Source: JBKBKN01 sp046294625
GTDB lineage: Bacteria; Bacteroidota; Bacteroidia; M30B66
Assembly (NCBI GenBank): GCA_046294625.1
Contig: JBKBKN010000044.1
Location: 1 to 6,829, forward strand
Reading direction: 5' to 3'
DNA length: 6,829 nt
Below the pieces are notes generated by a model that worked only from the letters and a program-made list of their open reading frames with translations, ran no database searches and was not told the DNA's origin. Numbering within the stretch: the first letter of the stretch is position 1; each line of letters opens with the position of its first letter. This document shows, piece by piece, positions 1-6,562 of this stretch. The position numbers and the translations under genes were made by a program.

Positions 1-585
1 TTGCGTAACTATGCCTAATTCCATTGCACTTTGCGCATCAATAATGTTTCCACGCATGCACCAGTCTAATAGTTTTCTTTTATCCACAACTGATGTGAGG
101 GTTGCCATCACTTGAAAAGGCCATAGTCCACGATTGATTTCGGGAAGACCAAATTTAGCGTTCGATGAGCATATAACGTGGGTGCAACCGCCTATCAATA
201 AAAAACCTCCGGCATATACATCGGAATGCACTTGTGCAATGCAAGGTTTATACAAGTGTTTAAAGGTATCACCCAATCTGACTTTTTCTTTAGGGCTTGG
301 AATATCTGATGACTTTTCAGCAGTTTCTCCTGCAAAGGCTTTTAAATCTGCACCTGCGCAGAAAACCGTGCCATTGGCTCTCAATACCACCACACGTACA
401 TCAGAGTTTTGTTTGGCATGTTCTATCGCAAATACAATTTCATTCATCATTTGCGGCGTCATGGCATTGCGTTTTTCCGGCCGATTGAGTGTGATGGATA
501 ATATGTTTTCTTGAATCGAAATTTCCAGATATGCAAAGCTTTTGTTCTTGATATCCTTTGTTTCCTGCGGGCTGTAAAAGTTCAT
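1..585 (-). CDS. Enoyl-CoA hydratase/isomerase family protein (partial, C-terminus beyond window)
   Basis: Crotonase-fold enzyme acting on acyl-CoA thioesters, probably in fatty-acid or branched-chain acid breakdown. I translated 195 residues from the ATG at 585-583; the frame stays open to base 1, so about 60-70 C-terminal residues of a usual 260 are missing. Residues 32-42 (TLNRPEKRNAM) and 76-84 (FCAGADLKA) are the family's N-terminal and CoA/oxyanion-hole signatures. Residues 120-160 form the active-site segment, ending in KFGLPEINRGLWPF. Glu149 matches the catalytic Glu164 of rat enoyl-CoA hydratase. The position 20 residues earlier, Glu144 in rat, is Leu129 here. This pattern (Leu plus one Glu) is known from delta3,delta2-enoyl-CoA isomerases, so isomerase activity is as likely as hydration. 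The start is supported by a promoter candidate about 20 nt upstream. The gene is divergent from its right-hand neighbour and its operon partners lie outside the window. Family assignment is firm; the substrate is unknown. Confidence 0.93.
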   Translation of the reverse strand, partial: MNFYSPQETKDIKNKSFAYLEISIQENILSITLNRPEKRNAMTPQMMNEIVFAIEHAKQNSDVRVVVLRANGTVFCAGADLKAFAGETAEKSSDIPSPKEKVRLGDTFKHLYKPCIAQVHSDVYAGGFLLIGGCTHVICSSNAKFGLPEINRGLWPFQVMATLTSVVDKRKLLDWCMRGNIIDAQSAMELGIVTQ

Positions 586-602
586 TTGTGCGTATTTTGT
601 GG

Positions 603-634
603 CATAGTTAAGCAGCTTTATCTAAATATGCAAA
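603..634 (-). promoter_or_regulatory. Candidate Bacteroidota-type promoter for the enoyl-CoA hydratase/isomerase gene
   Basis: On the minus strand, TTTG (634-631) is followed by a 20-nt spacer and TAACTATG (610-603). This matches the Bacteroidota sigma consensus TTTG-N17-23-TAnnTTTG with one mismatch in the -7 element. The element ends 17 nt before the ATG at 585, which would give a short leader of about 10 nt. No Shine-Dalgarno sequence is visible in that leader. The call rests on motif and spacing only. Confidence 0.5.
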
Positions 635-1071
635 ACATGTTTCTGCTCTGATGCGTCGTGTTGAGTAAATCTGAAAACGAAGCAAGGGTGACATTTGGGT
701 AATCAATCATAGAAAATGCGAAGTATTAAGTAGCAGTTGCAGCACAAATTTGCCTGGTAAAGACGTTTAAGTTTCATCAGTTACAATTAAAACCACTGTT
801 AAAAAGTCTGACTGTCCCTTTTGGGGCTTAATCGCGCAATAACTGAGCTATTCCTTTCATCGATGTCGGCAATTGATGATGAGATTAGATGCGATCTAAA
901 GGTCAGATAAACAATTGATTAAAAAGATTTCAGCTTTGCGCACATCATTTCTAAGGCAATAAACCTACTTCAACCTTGCATTTGTAATGTTTGAGTTTCG
1001 GAAAAGGAAAACTAATAAAAAAGCCACCGTTAAAGCAATCGTATCAAAACAACAAAAACAATTAACATTAT

Positions 1072-1077
1072 AGAAGG
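1072..1077 (+). promoter_or_regulatory. Ribosome binding site of the PKD-domain gene
   Basis: AGAAGG lies 8 nt before the ATG at 1086 and is a reasonable Shine-Dalgarno match. It supports this ATG as the start. It stands out because the other gene starts in the window show no clear Shine-Dalgarno sequence. Confidence 0.5.
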
Positions 1078-1085
1078 CGTCAGCA

Positions 1086-1763
1086 ATGAGAAAAATTTTA
1101 CTAAGCTTAACCATATTCACATCCATATATATTCAAGCTCAAAAAGAGTTCAAACTCAATTTTGCTGAATTTGTAATTGCTACAGGCGATGCAAAGGCTG
1201 CTGACACCTTTTCAACAAGTGAAATGATTCCTGCATTTTCTCAAATGAAAATAAAAGCCAATCCGGCTACTTGTGGTGAGTCGAATGGAGAGATCGTAGT
1301 TTTCAATCCATCAGAAAAAGAAAAGTTACATTTAATTCTATCTGACTTAAAAGGAAATATTCTTCAGCGAAGCGATTTGCAAAATGGGGAATTTGTGTTC
1401 CAATCTCTAGCCAAAGGAGAGTATTTACTGAGCACAAGCAATTTTGAAGGCATCAAGTCCATTGATCTTGTGCAGGTGAATGATCAGCAAATTATGGCTT
1501 CAGGTATTTTAATGGATAAAGATAACAACTATGCTGTAGGGCAGTCAATTAGCTTATCCATAGAGCCTGAAGGTGTCGTGTCAACAGTTTGGCACATGGG
1601 CGACGGAACAGTTTACACCAATCAATTTGAAGTAAATCATACATACAAAAGTGGAGGAAAGTTTGCGGTGTCGGTTGAAGCATCGAACTGGGACTGTGAA
1701 AAAACAGTCGTGCAGGAAGTGATGATTAATCAACTCGTGGCAGATACTCAGGATGACTACTGA
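1086..1763 (+). CDS. Secreted protein with SprB-like segment and PKD domain
   Basis: A 225-residue exported protein of unknown function. Residues 1-19 form a signal peptide: MRK, a hydrophobic stretch, and a likely cleavage after an AQA-type site near residue 18. Residues 58-121 resemble a SprB-type repeat of Bacteroidota surface proteins: the ATCGESNGEI opening (61-70), a central ...LSDLKGNI... strand, and SLAKGEYLLS (107-116) near the end. Residues about 140-215 form a PKD-like beta-sandwich, with WHMGDGT at 169-175 and NHTY at 184-187 as the hallmark strands. Only two cysteines are present, Cys63 and Cys204, which could pair after export. The protein ends in a polar tail (ADTQDDY) with no recognisable type IX sorting domain or LPXTG motif, and there is no lipobox cysteine, so it is likely periplasmic or secreted by another route. 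It stands alone on its strand with its own terminator. Domain calls are by eye: PKD fairly sure, SprB-like moderate. Confidence 0.85.
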   Translation: MRKILLSLTIFTSIYIQAQKEFKLNFAEFVIATGDAKAADTFSTSEMIPAFSQMKIKANPATCGESNGEIVVFNPSEKEKLHLILSDLKGNILQRSDLQNGEFVFQSLAKGEYLLSTSNFEGIKSIDLVQVNDQQIMASGILMDKDNNYAVGQSISLSIEPEGVVSTVWHMGDGTVYTNQFEVNHTYKSGGKFAVSVEASNWDCEKTVVQEVMINQLVADTQDDY

Positions 1764-1792
1764 ATAAAGATTCCCTTTCCTTAACTTTGAAT

Positions 1793-1826
1793 TGCATATT
1801 ACCCGGCACAGTCCGGGTTTTATGCA
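1793..1826 (+). terminator. Hairpin terminator after the PKD-domain gene
   Basis: A 6-bp stem ACCCGG (1801-1806) / CCGGGT (1813-1818) with a 6-nt loop is followed by TTT. The stem can extend outward past a 2x2 TT/TT internal loop through TGCATA (1793-1798) and TATGCA (1821-1826). It begins 30 nt after the stop codon at 1763. The U-tract is short, but position and GC-rich stem fit an intrinsic terminator. On the minus strand the 3' side has no T-run, so service to the convergent SMR gene is less likely. Confidence 0.7.
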
Positions 1827-1941
1827 TTTAAAAGATGGTAGTTTCAATCGCTAAATACTTTTGGACTTGAGGTTATAACCCTTTTTTAACGAAAATATTT
1901 TAACGATATCTGAATAACTCATTTCCATTTTTCACTAAAAA

Positions 1942-2268
1942 TCAATGCGTTACAGCTTTTAAACCGACAATGGAAATGATCAAGGTACTCATGAAAAAGA
2001 GTCGCCAAAAGGTTGTTGGCTCTTTGAAGAATAGGATACCAACCAAAACAGTTCCCACAGCGCCTATCCCCGTCCAAACCGCATAAGCAGTGCCTATGGG
2101 CAGAGTTTGTGTCGCTTTAATCAACATGCCCATGCTTATGCTTAGGGTAACAAGAAAGGCTAGATACCACAGATACATTTCCATGCCAAAGCTTTCTTTG
2201 GCTTTTCCCAAGCAAAACGCAAATGCCACTTCAAACAAGCCACCGATGATGAGAATAATCCAGTTCAA
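1942..2268 (-). CDS. Small multidrug resistance (SMR) family transporter, SugE/Gdx-like branch
   Basis: A 108-residue inner-membrane protein with four predicted helices (roughly 2-20, 31-51, 57-81, 86-104), the normal SMR size; such proteins act as antiparallel dimers exchanging protons for cations. Glu13 in helix 1 is the essential proton/substrate site. The helix-3 segment LPIGTAYAVWTGIGAVG (56-72) and the ending GLKAVTH are typical of the SugE/Gdx branch, whose characterised members export guanidinium, rather than the Qac/EmrE branch. However, the Trp that follows Glu13 by three residues in E. coli SugE (Trp16) is Phe16 here, and the helix1-helix2 loop (GKAKESFGME) differs, so the substrate may differ. 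The start is TTG at 2268-2266: it gives the canonical MNWIIL N-terminus, and no in-frame ATG lies between it and the gpmI stop. It follows gpmI by 21 nt and is probably cotranscribed. I see no guanidine riboswitch in front of it. Confidence 0.9.
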   Translation of the reverse strand: MNWIILIIGGLFEVAFAFCLGKAKESFGMEMYLWYLAFLVTLSISMGMLIKATQTLPIGTAYAVWTGIGAVGTVLVGILFFKEPTTFWRLFFMSTLIISIVGLKAVTH

Positions 2269-2289
2269 GTCAAATACTTGTTTTGATGG

Positions 2290-3801
2290 TTAAGCGATTA
2301 GAATATTCCCATTCATCACATCAGGGCGCGGAATGTCCATGATGTGCAAAATAGTAGGAGCCACATCTGCTAATTTTCCGGAATGCAGTGCGCTTACGTC
2401 TTGATCGATGAGTATGAAAGGCACCGGGTTAGTGCTATGCGCAGTGTTGGGGCTTCCATCTTCATTGAGTGCAAAATCTGCATTGCCGTGATCGGCTATA
2501 ACAAGGATAGAATAATTCTCACGAAGAGCCGCTTCCACCACTATTCCAAGACACTCATCTACCGTTTCCACAGCCTTTATGATAGCTTCATACACACCGG
2601 TGTGACCTACCATGTCAGGATTAGCAAAATTCAAACAAATAAAATCGGGTTTATCATTTTGTATCGACGCTACAACTGCATCAGTTATGCCATAGGCGCT
2701 CATTTCAGGTTGCAAATCGTAGGTAGCAACTTTGGGCGAAGGAATCATAATTCGACTTTCCCCTTCAAATGTTTCTTCTCGGCCTCCGGAAAAGAAGAAG
2801 GTCACATGCGGATATTTCTCTGTTTCAGCAATACGCAATTGGGTTTTTCCATGCTTCGACAAAACTTCTCCCAATGTATTGTCGAGATTATCTTTTTCAA
2901 AAATCACCTTCACGTCCCGAAAGTTGCTGTCATACTCCGTCATGGTGACATAATAGAGTGGCAGGGTTTTCATGCTATGCTCTGGAAAATCTTGCTGTGT
3001 GAGCGCTTGTGTGATTTCACGACAACGATCAGTGCGGTAGTTAAAGCTAATAACCACATCTCCGGCTTCAATTTTGCCATTGATTGAGGCATGGATAATG
3101 GGTTGAATAAATTCATCTGTTTCTCCTATTTCGTAGCGTTTTTTTAAGGCGTCTAACAAATCATTGGTTTTTTCTCCAACGCCATGCACCATTGCATCAT
3201 AGGCTACTTTCACTCTTTCCCAACGCTTATCCCGATCCATTGCATAATATCGTCCGGTGATGCTTGCTAATTGTCCTCCGGTCTCTTTCAACACATCGAT
3301 CAATTTACCCACAAAACCTGCTCCGCTTTTTGGGTCAGTATCTCTGCCATCGGTAAAGGCATGCACCATAAAATTGTTTATGTCGTGTGTCTTTGCAATT
3401 CGGCAGAGTGTATGCAAATGCATGTCAGAAGAATGGATGCAGCCGTCGGAAACCAAACCCATAAAATGGAGTTTTTTATGATTATTTTTGGCATAAGCGA
3501 TGGCATCGAGTAGAATTTTGTTGTTGGCAAGTTCTCCATCCTCACACGCTTTATTGATGCGAACCAATTCCTGAAACACCACGCGGCCGGCTCCAATATT
3601 GAGATGGCCAACTTCGGAGTTACCCATTTGCCCATCAGGTAGTCCAACTGCCAGGCCCGTGGTATTGAGCGATGCATTTGGATATTGCAGCATGAGTTTG
3701 TCCATCACCGGAGTTTTTGCATGATAAACCGCATCTGATTGAGATTTATTACCGATTCCCCATCCATCCAGTATTAATAGGGCTACTTTCTTCGTATTCA
3801 T
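2290..3801 (-). CDS. gpmI: 2,3-bisphosphoglycerate-independent phosphoglycerate mutase
   Basis: Cytoplasmic enzyme (EC 5.4.2.12) interconverting 3- and 2-phosphoglycerate in glycolysis and gluconeogenesis through a phosphoserine intermediate and two Mn ions. At 503 residues it is full length. The phosphatase domain metal ligands are visible: Asp12 (LDGWG), the nucleophile Ser62 in MGNSEVGHLN (59-68), Asp396 and His400 (NPDMVGH), Asp437 and His438 (ADHGNAD), and His455 (TAHSTNP). The transferase domain carries His123, DGRDTDP (151-157), GRYYAMDRDKRW (183-194), NYRTDR (254-259) and Lys329. All key residues known from the Geobacillus stearothermophilus enzyme are present. The ATG at 3801 overlaps the TGA of the upstream histidine kinase gene by 4 nt (ATGA), which implies translational coupling. 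An SMR transporter gene follows after 21 nt. Identification is secure. Confidence 0.98.
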   Translation of the reverse strand: MNTKKVALLILDGWGIGNKSQSDAVYHAKTPVMDKLMLQYPNASLNTTGLAVGLPDGQMGNSEVGHLNIGAGRVVFQELVRINKACEDGELANNKILLDAIAYAKNNHKKLHFMGLVSDGCIHSSDMHLHTLCRIAKTHDINNFMVHAFTDGRDTDPKSGAGFVGKLIDVLKETGGQLASITGRYYAMDRDKRWERVKVAYDAMVHGVGEKTNDLLDALKKRYEIGETDEFIQPIIHASINGKIEAGDVVISFNYRTDRCREITQALTQQDFPEHSMKTLPLYYVTMTEYDSNFRDVKVIFEKDNLDNTLGEVLSKHGKTQLRIAETEKYPHVTFFFSGGREETFEGESRIMIPSPKVATYDLQPEMSAYGITDAVVASIQNDKPDFICLNFANPDMVGHTGVYEAIIKAVETVDECLGIVVEAALRENYSILVIADHGNADFALNEDGSPNTAHSTNPVPFILIDQDVSALHSGKLADVAPTILHIMDIPRPDVMNGNILIA

Positions 3802-4781
3802 TCAGTTTGAAAGGTTTTAAATTTGAGTTCAAAAATACTGCCTTGTGGGCTGTTGTCCATAACGCTGAGCGTGGCTTTGTGCAAAGTGGCTAGTTTAGCC
3901 ACAATATAAAGCCCCAGTCCCGTGCCTTTGGTTTTTCTGGTTTCTTCGTTTCCTGCGCGGTAAAATTTCATGAAAATATTCAGCTTTTCATATTCCGGAA
4001 TTCCCGTACCTTCGTCTGCTACCTGCAAAACCACAAGCTCATTTTGATTGCTTAATTTGATATTTACCGGTTTATCATCGGGTGAATATTTCAAGGCATT
4101 TTCAACCAAATTTGCAACCATGCTAGTCACATATAACTTATCGCCCAAAATATAGAGATTAGACTCCACCCGAATCTGGATACGATTTTGGTGCTGAATC
4201 TCGCTTTTTAGATGCTTCACGTAATCGTGTATCAATTCCGATAAGTTTAAAGGAAGCAACTGAAGCTGAAAACCAGAGTTCTCCACACGACTGGCCAAGA
4301 GCATGTTTTCCACCAGATTGTTGAGCCTATCGGTATCAGCGATGGCTTTTTTGATAATTTCATCACGTTTTTCCTTCTCAAATTCTCTTTTCCCGATCGT
4401 TTGCAAGTAAAGTTTAATGGATGCCAGTGGAGACTTTAATTCGTGGGTGATGGACAATAGGAAGTTTTTCTGTTGACGTATCAACGCCAATTCTTTTTTG
4501 AAGGTTTTACGTGTTTGAACTATGCCCAAAGCCAACAAAATCAGGAACACCATGCCTTCACCAAATATCATCAACCACTTATTTTTTAATGCTTTGGCAT
4601 AAAAAAGTGCATCAGCTTCTTCACCTTTCATCATGGCAATTTCAGAGCGCAATCTTGACACTTCACCATTGAGATCAAACAATAAGTATGACCACCATAG
4701 GAATTGCAAGAACACATAAATCACCAACACATAAAAGATCAGTAACGATCTCGATATCGATGCACCTTCTTTTGCCTGCAT
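3798..4781 (-). CDS. Membrane-bound sensor histidine kinase (HisKA/HATPase_c)
   Basis: A 327-residue inner-membrane kinase that should autophosphorylate on a histidine and pass the phosphate to a response regulator. Transmembrane helices lie at about 12-35 and 68-89, enclosing a short periplasmic segment of some 30 residues with an EVSRLRSEIAMMKGEEADAL coiled-coil-like stretch. There is no PAS or HAMP domain, so the sensor part is minimal. The HisKA domain starts near 100; His113 in SITHELKSPLASIK is the phosphoacceptor. The ATPase domain shows the N box NLVENALKYSP (224-234), G1 DEGTGIP (256-262), F box FMKFYR (270-275) and G2 TKGTGLGLYI (284-293), so it looks catalytically complete. It lies 101 bp after purE and overlaps gpmI by 4 nt. 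No response regulator gene is adjacent, making it an orphan within this window. The signal sensed is unknown. The start is supported by a -7-type promoter element 4 nt upstream. Confidence 0.95.
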   Translation of the reverse strand: MQAKEGASISRSLLIFYVLVIYVFLQFLWWSYLLFDLNGEVSRLRSEIAMMKGEEADALFYAKALKNKWLMIFGEGMVFLILLALGIVQTRKTFKKELALIRQQKNFLLSITHELKSPLASIKLYLQTIGKREFEKEKRDEIIKKAIADTDRLNNLVENMLLASRVENSGFQLQLLPLNLSELIHDYVKHLKSEIQHQNRIQIRVESNLYILGDKLYVTSMVANLVENALKYSPDDKPVNIKLSNQNELVVLQVADEGTGIPEYEKLNIFMKFYRAGNEETRKTKGTGLGLYIVAKLATLHKATLSVMDNSPQGSIFELKFKTFQTE

Positions 4782-4785
4782 TTGG

Positions 4786-4793
4786 CAAAGATA
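4786..4793 (-). promoter_or_regulatory. -7 promoter element before the histidine kinase gene
   Basis: TATCTTTG on the minus strand matches TAnnTTTG exactly and ends 4 nt (CCAA) before the ATG at 4781. Transcription would begin at or next to the start codon, giving a leaderless or nearly leaderless mRNA. No TTG lies at the usual 17-23-nt spacing upstream; the nearest is 29 nt away, which lowers confidence. If real, it lets the kinase-gpmI-SMR genes be expressed apart from purKE. Confidence 0.45.
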
Positions 4794-4882
4794 AACTCAT
4801 TTCATGCATTTGAATGAATAAGCAATCGGAAACTTTGTATGATTGATTAATTGCTTTTAAATATTCAACGCAGATAAACTTG

Positions 4883-5398
4883 TTATCGAGCAAATTGAAA
4901 TCTGCTCAAATCTAATTCCTGCTGTGAAGCTTCTACTTTCTTACGCAATCCGGTTTTAAAGTTTTCGAGACGCTCGGCCAATTCTTCATCGTGCGTGGCT
5001 AAAATTTGTGCGGCCAGAATTCCTGCATTTTGAGCAGCATTGAGTGCCACGGTGGCCACGGGCACGCCATTGGGCATTTGCAGGATGGACAATATGCTGT
5101 CCCAACCGTCAATGGAGTTGGACGATTTCACCGGAACACCGATAACAGGCAAAATAGTATGTGCGGCTACCATTCCTGGCAGATGGGCTGCTCCGCCAGC
5201 TCCTGCAATAATTATTTTAAGCCCCCGTTCAGCTGCAGATAGGGCGTAGTCGGCCATATATTCGGGTGTACGATGTGCAGAAACTACCTGAACTTCGAAG
5301 AGAACCTGCAATTCTTCCAAAATAAGGGCAGCTGCCTGCATAACACTCCAATCAGACTGACTTCCCATGATAATGGCTACTTGTGCTTCTGTTTGCAT
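4883..5398 (-). CDS. purE: N5-carboxyaminoimidazole ribonucleotide mutase, class I PurE
   Basis: Cytoplasmic enzyme (EC 5.4.99.18) converting N5-CAIR to CAIR in de novo purine synthesis; class I PurE forms an octamer. The 171 residues match the family's usual size (160-175). Key motifs are the phosphate/substrate loop MGSQSDW (11-17), SAHRTPE (40-46) with the catalytic His42, AGAGGAAHLPGMVAA (66-80), GVPVKSS (87-93), and MPNGVPVATV (108-117), the last being typical of class I. The ATG at 5398 lies 14 nt after the purK stop, and the preceding gene supplies its N5-CAIR substrate, so the pair is an operon. No clear Shine-Dalgarno sequence precedes it. The presence of purK next door supports the bacterial two-step route rather than the class II AIR carboxylase. 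Confidence 0.97.
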   Translation of the reverse strand: MQTEAQVAIIMGSQSDWSVMQAAALILEELQVLFEVQVVSAHRTPEYMADYALSAAERGLKIIIAGAGGAAHLPGMVAAHTILPVIGVPVKSSNSIDGWDSILSILQMPNGVPVATVALNAAQNAGILAAQILATHDEELAERLENFKTGLRKKVEASQQELDLSRFQFAR

Positions 5399-5412
5399 CT
5401 TGGTTGATATTA

Positions 5413-6558
5413 TTAAGTGATGATTTTCAATGTATTTTTTACATACCGTGCTTTTTCAATGGCCTTGTCGAGCGATGCATCTGTGATTGTCGCATGACCC
5501 ATTTTGCGGTAAGGCTTGGTGATTTTTTTACCATATAAATGCAAGTGAACACCTTCTAAACGCATTATTTCATGGAGATGGGCATAAGCCGCTTCGCCTT
5601 GATGGCCTTCTTCACCCAGCAAATTAACCATCACTGCCGGGGTTTTTAGCTGGGTTGCGCCCAGTGGTAGGCCACAAACTGCGCGAAGTAGTTGTTCAAA
5701 TTGAGATGTTTCGCAGGCTTCGAAAGTATGGTGACCACTGTTATGCGCTCGTGGGGCTATTTCATTCACCATCAAATTGCCCGATTTGTCGAGAAACATT
5801 TCCACGGCCAAAAGCCCGATGATACCCAATTCACGTGCTACACGCTCCGCAATCGAAACAGCTTCATCTAGTACTTTAGTTGGTAGCCGGCTGGGCACAT
5901 AGAGAAACTCCACGAGATTGGCCTGAGCATTGAAAGCCATATCCACTGGCGGATAGGAACGAATCTCACCATCGTGCGATACAGCAACGATGACCGCCAA
6001 TTCAGTTTCCAAATCCACTGCTTTTTCCAAAACCATTGGCACATCAAATGCTTTTTCCCAATCTTTAGCGGATTGAACTGCCATCACACCTTTGCCATCA
6101 TAGCCCATTTTACGCATTTTCAAAAAGGCGGGAAACCACGAATCGTCAAGCGTTTGCAATGATTTTTTGTGTTCGATCAACAAATAGGGTGAAGTTGGTA
6201 TCTGATGTTGGGTGTAAAATTCTTTTTGCAATCCCTTATCCTGAATCAAAGCAATCACATCAGCTTGCGGGAAAATCTTAATACCTTCATCTGATAATTG
6301 CATTAAAGCTTCCACATTCACATGCTCGATTTCAATCGTAAGGACGTCCACCTGACGCCCAAATTGAAGCACAGTATCATAATCGGCAAAACTTCCACAG
6401 GTGAAGAAGTCGCAAAGATGCGCACACGGTGCTTGTGGGTCGGGGTCAAGTACATGGATTTCAATGGGGTAGCGAATGGCTTCACGAATCATCATTCGGC
6501 CAAGCTGCCCACCACCTAATATACCTAGCTTGATTAGTGTGGATGGATATAATAGCAC
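5413..6558 (-). CDS. purK: N5-carboxyaminoimidazole ribonucleotide synthase
   Basis: ATP-grasp ligase (EC 6.3.4.18) joining AIR, ATP and bicarbonate to give N5-CAIR, the substrate of PurE. At 381 residues it is full length. The N-terminal nucleotide-fold start is LGILGGGQLGRMM (11-23). The ATP-grasp domain shows DKGLQKEF (107-114), KMRKMGYDGKGVM (147-159), LEKAVDLETELAVIVA (177-192), SYPPVDM (201-207) and the metal/ATP-binding VEMFLDKSGNLMVNEIAPR (252-270), followed by HNSGHHTFEACETSQFEQ (272-289). The start is GTG at 6558; it adds about ten residues before the conserved Gly-rich loop, but no other standard start occurs in frame before that loop, and an in-frame TGA lies at 6573-6571. A TATCTTTG element 4 nt upstream supports this GTG. 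The gene ends with tandem TAA TAA and is followed by purE after 14 nt. Confidence 0.97.
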   Translation of the reverse strand: MLLYPSTLIKLGILGGGQLGRMMIREAIRYPIEIHVLDPDPQAPCAHLCDFFTCGSFADYDTVLQFGRQVDVLTIEIEHVNVEALMQLSDEGIKIFPQADVIALIQDKGLQKEFYTQHQIPTSPYLLIEHKKSLQTLDDSWFPAFLKMRKMGYDGKGVMAVQSAKDWEKAFDVPMVLEKAVDLETELAVIVAVSHDGEIRSYPPVDMAFNAQANLVEFLYVPSRLPTKVLDEAVSIAERVARELGIIGLLAVEMFLDKSGNLMVNEIAPRAHNSGHHTFEACETSQFEQLLRAVCGLPLGATQLKTPAVMVNLLGEEGHQGEAAYAHLHEIMRLEGVHLHLYGKKITKPYRKMGHATITDASLDKAIEKARYVKNTLKIIT

Positions 6559-6562
6559 ACGG

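Larger units (their letters stand above)
586..1085. other. 500-bp divergent intergenic region
   Basis: This stretch separates two divergently transcribed genes. I see no convincing ORF, tRNA or gene remnant in it. It holds the leftward promoter candidate at 603-634, a perfect inverted repeat TTAGAT-GCG-ATCTAA at 885-899, and two copies of CAATTGAT (870-877 and 912-919). For the rightward gene the best -7-like string is TAATGTTTG (985-993), which has one extra base compared with TAnnTTTG and no good -33 partner, so no promoter is called there. It is longer than the other gaps in the window. Confidence 0.6.

Noticed and set aside
134..514. Plus-strand ORF of 126 codons
   Set aside because: It is antisense to the enoyl-CoA hydratase/isomerase gene, whose minus-strand frame shows clear family motifs throughout.
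841..852. AATAGCTCAGTT on the minus strand, resembling a tRNA D-arm
   Set aside because: No acceptor stem, anticodon arm or GTTCGA-type T-loop follows in register, so it is not a tRNA.
1581..1847. Minus-strand ORF of 88 codons
   Set aside because: It overlaps the end of the PKD-domain gene in antisense and runs through its terminator; Cys-rich composition and no recognisable motif.
1871..1887. GGTTATAACC palindrome followed by a T-run as a terminator
   Set aside because: With a minimal loop the stem is only 3 bp, too weak. The hairpin at 1793-1826 is a much better terminator.
2383..3087. Plus-strand ORF of 234 codons
   Set aside because: It lies wholly antisense to gpmI, has an irregular composition rich in His, Cys and Ile, and matches no family I recognise. 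It is a shadow of gpmI codon usage.
4675..4893. Minus-strand ORF of 72 codons bridging purE and the kinase gene
   Set aside because: It overlaps the kinase N-terminus in another frame and has no conserved motif; the kinase frame explains the sequence.
5006..5249. Two plus-strand ORFs of 69-78 codons
   Set aside because: They are antisense to purE, which is intact and fully conserved; no independent support.
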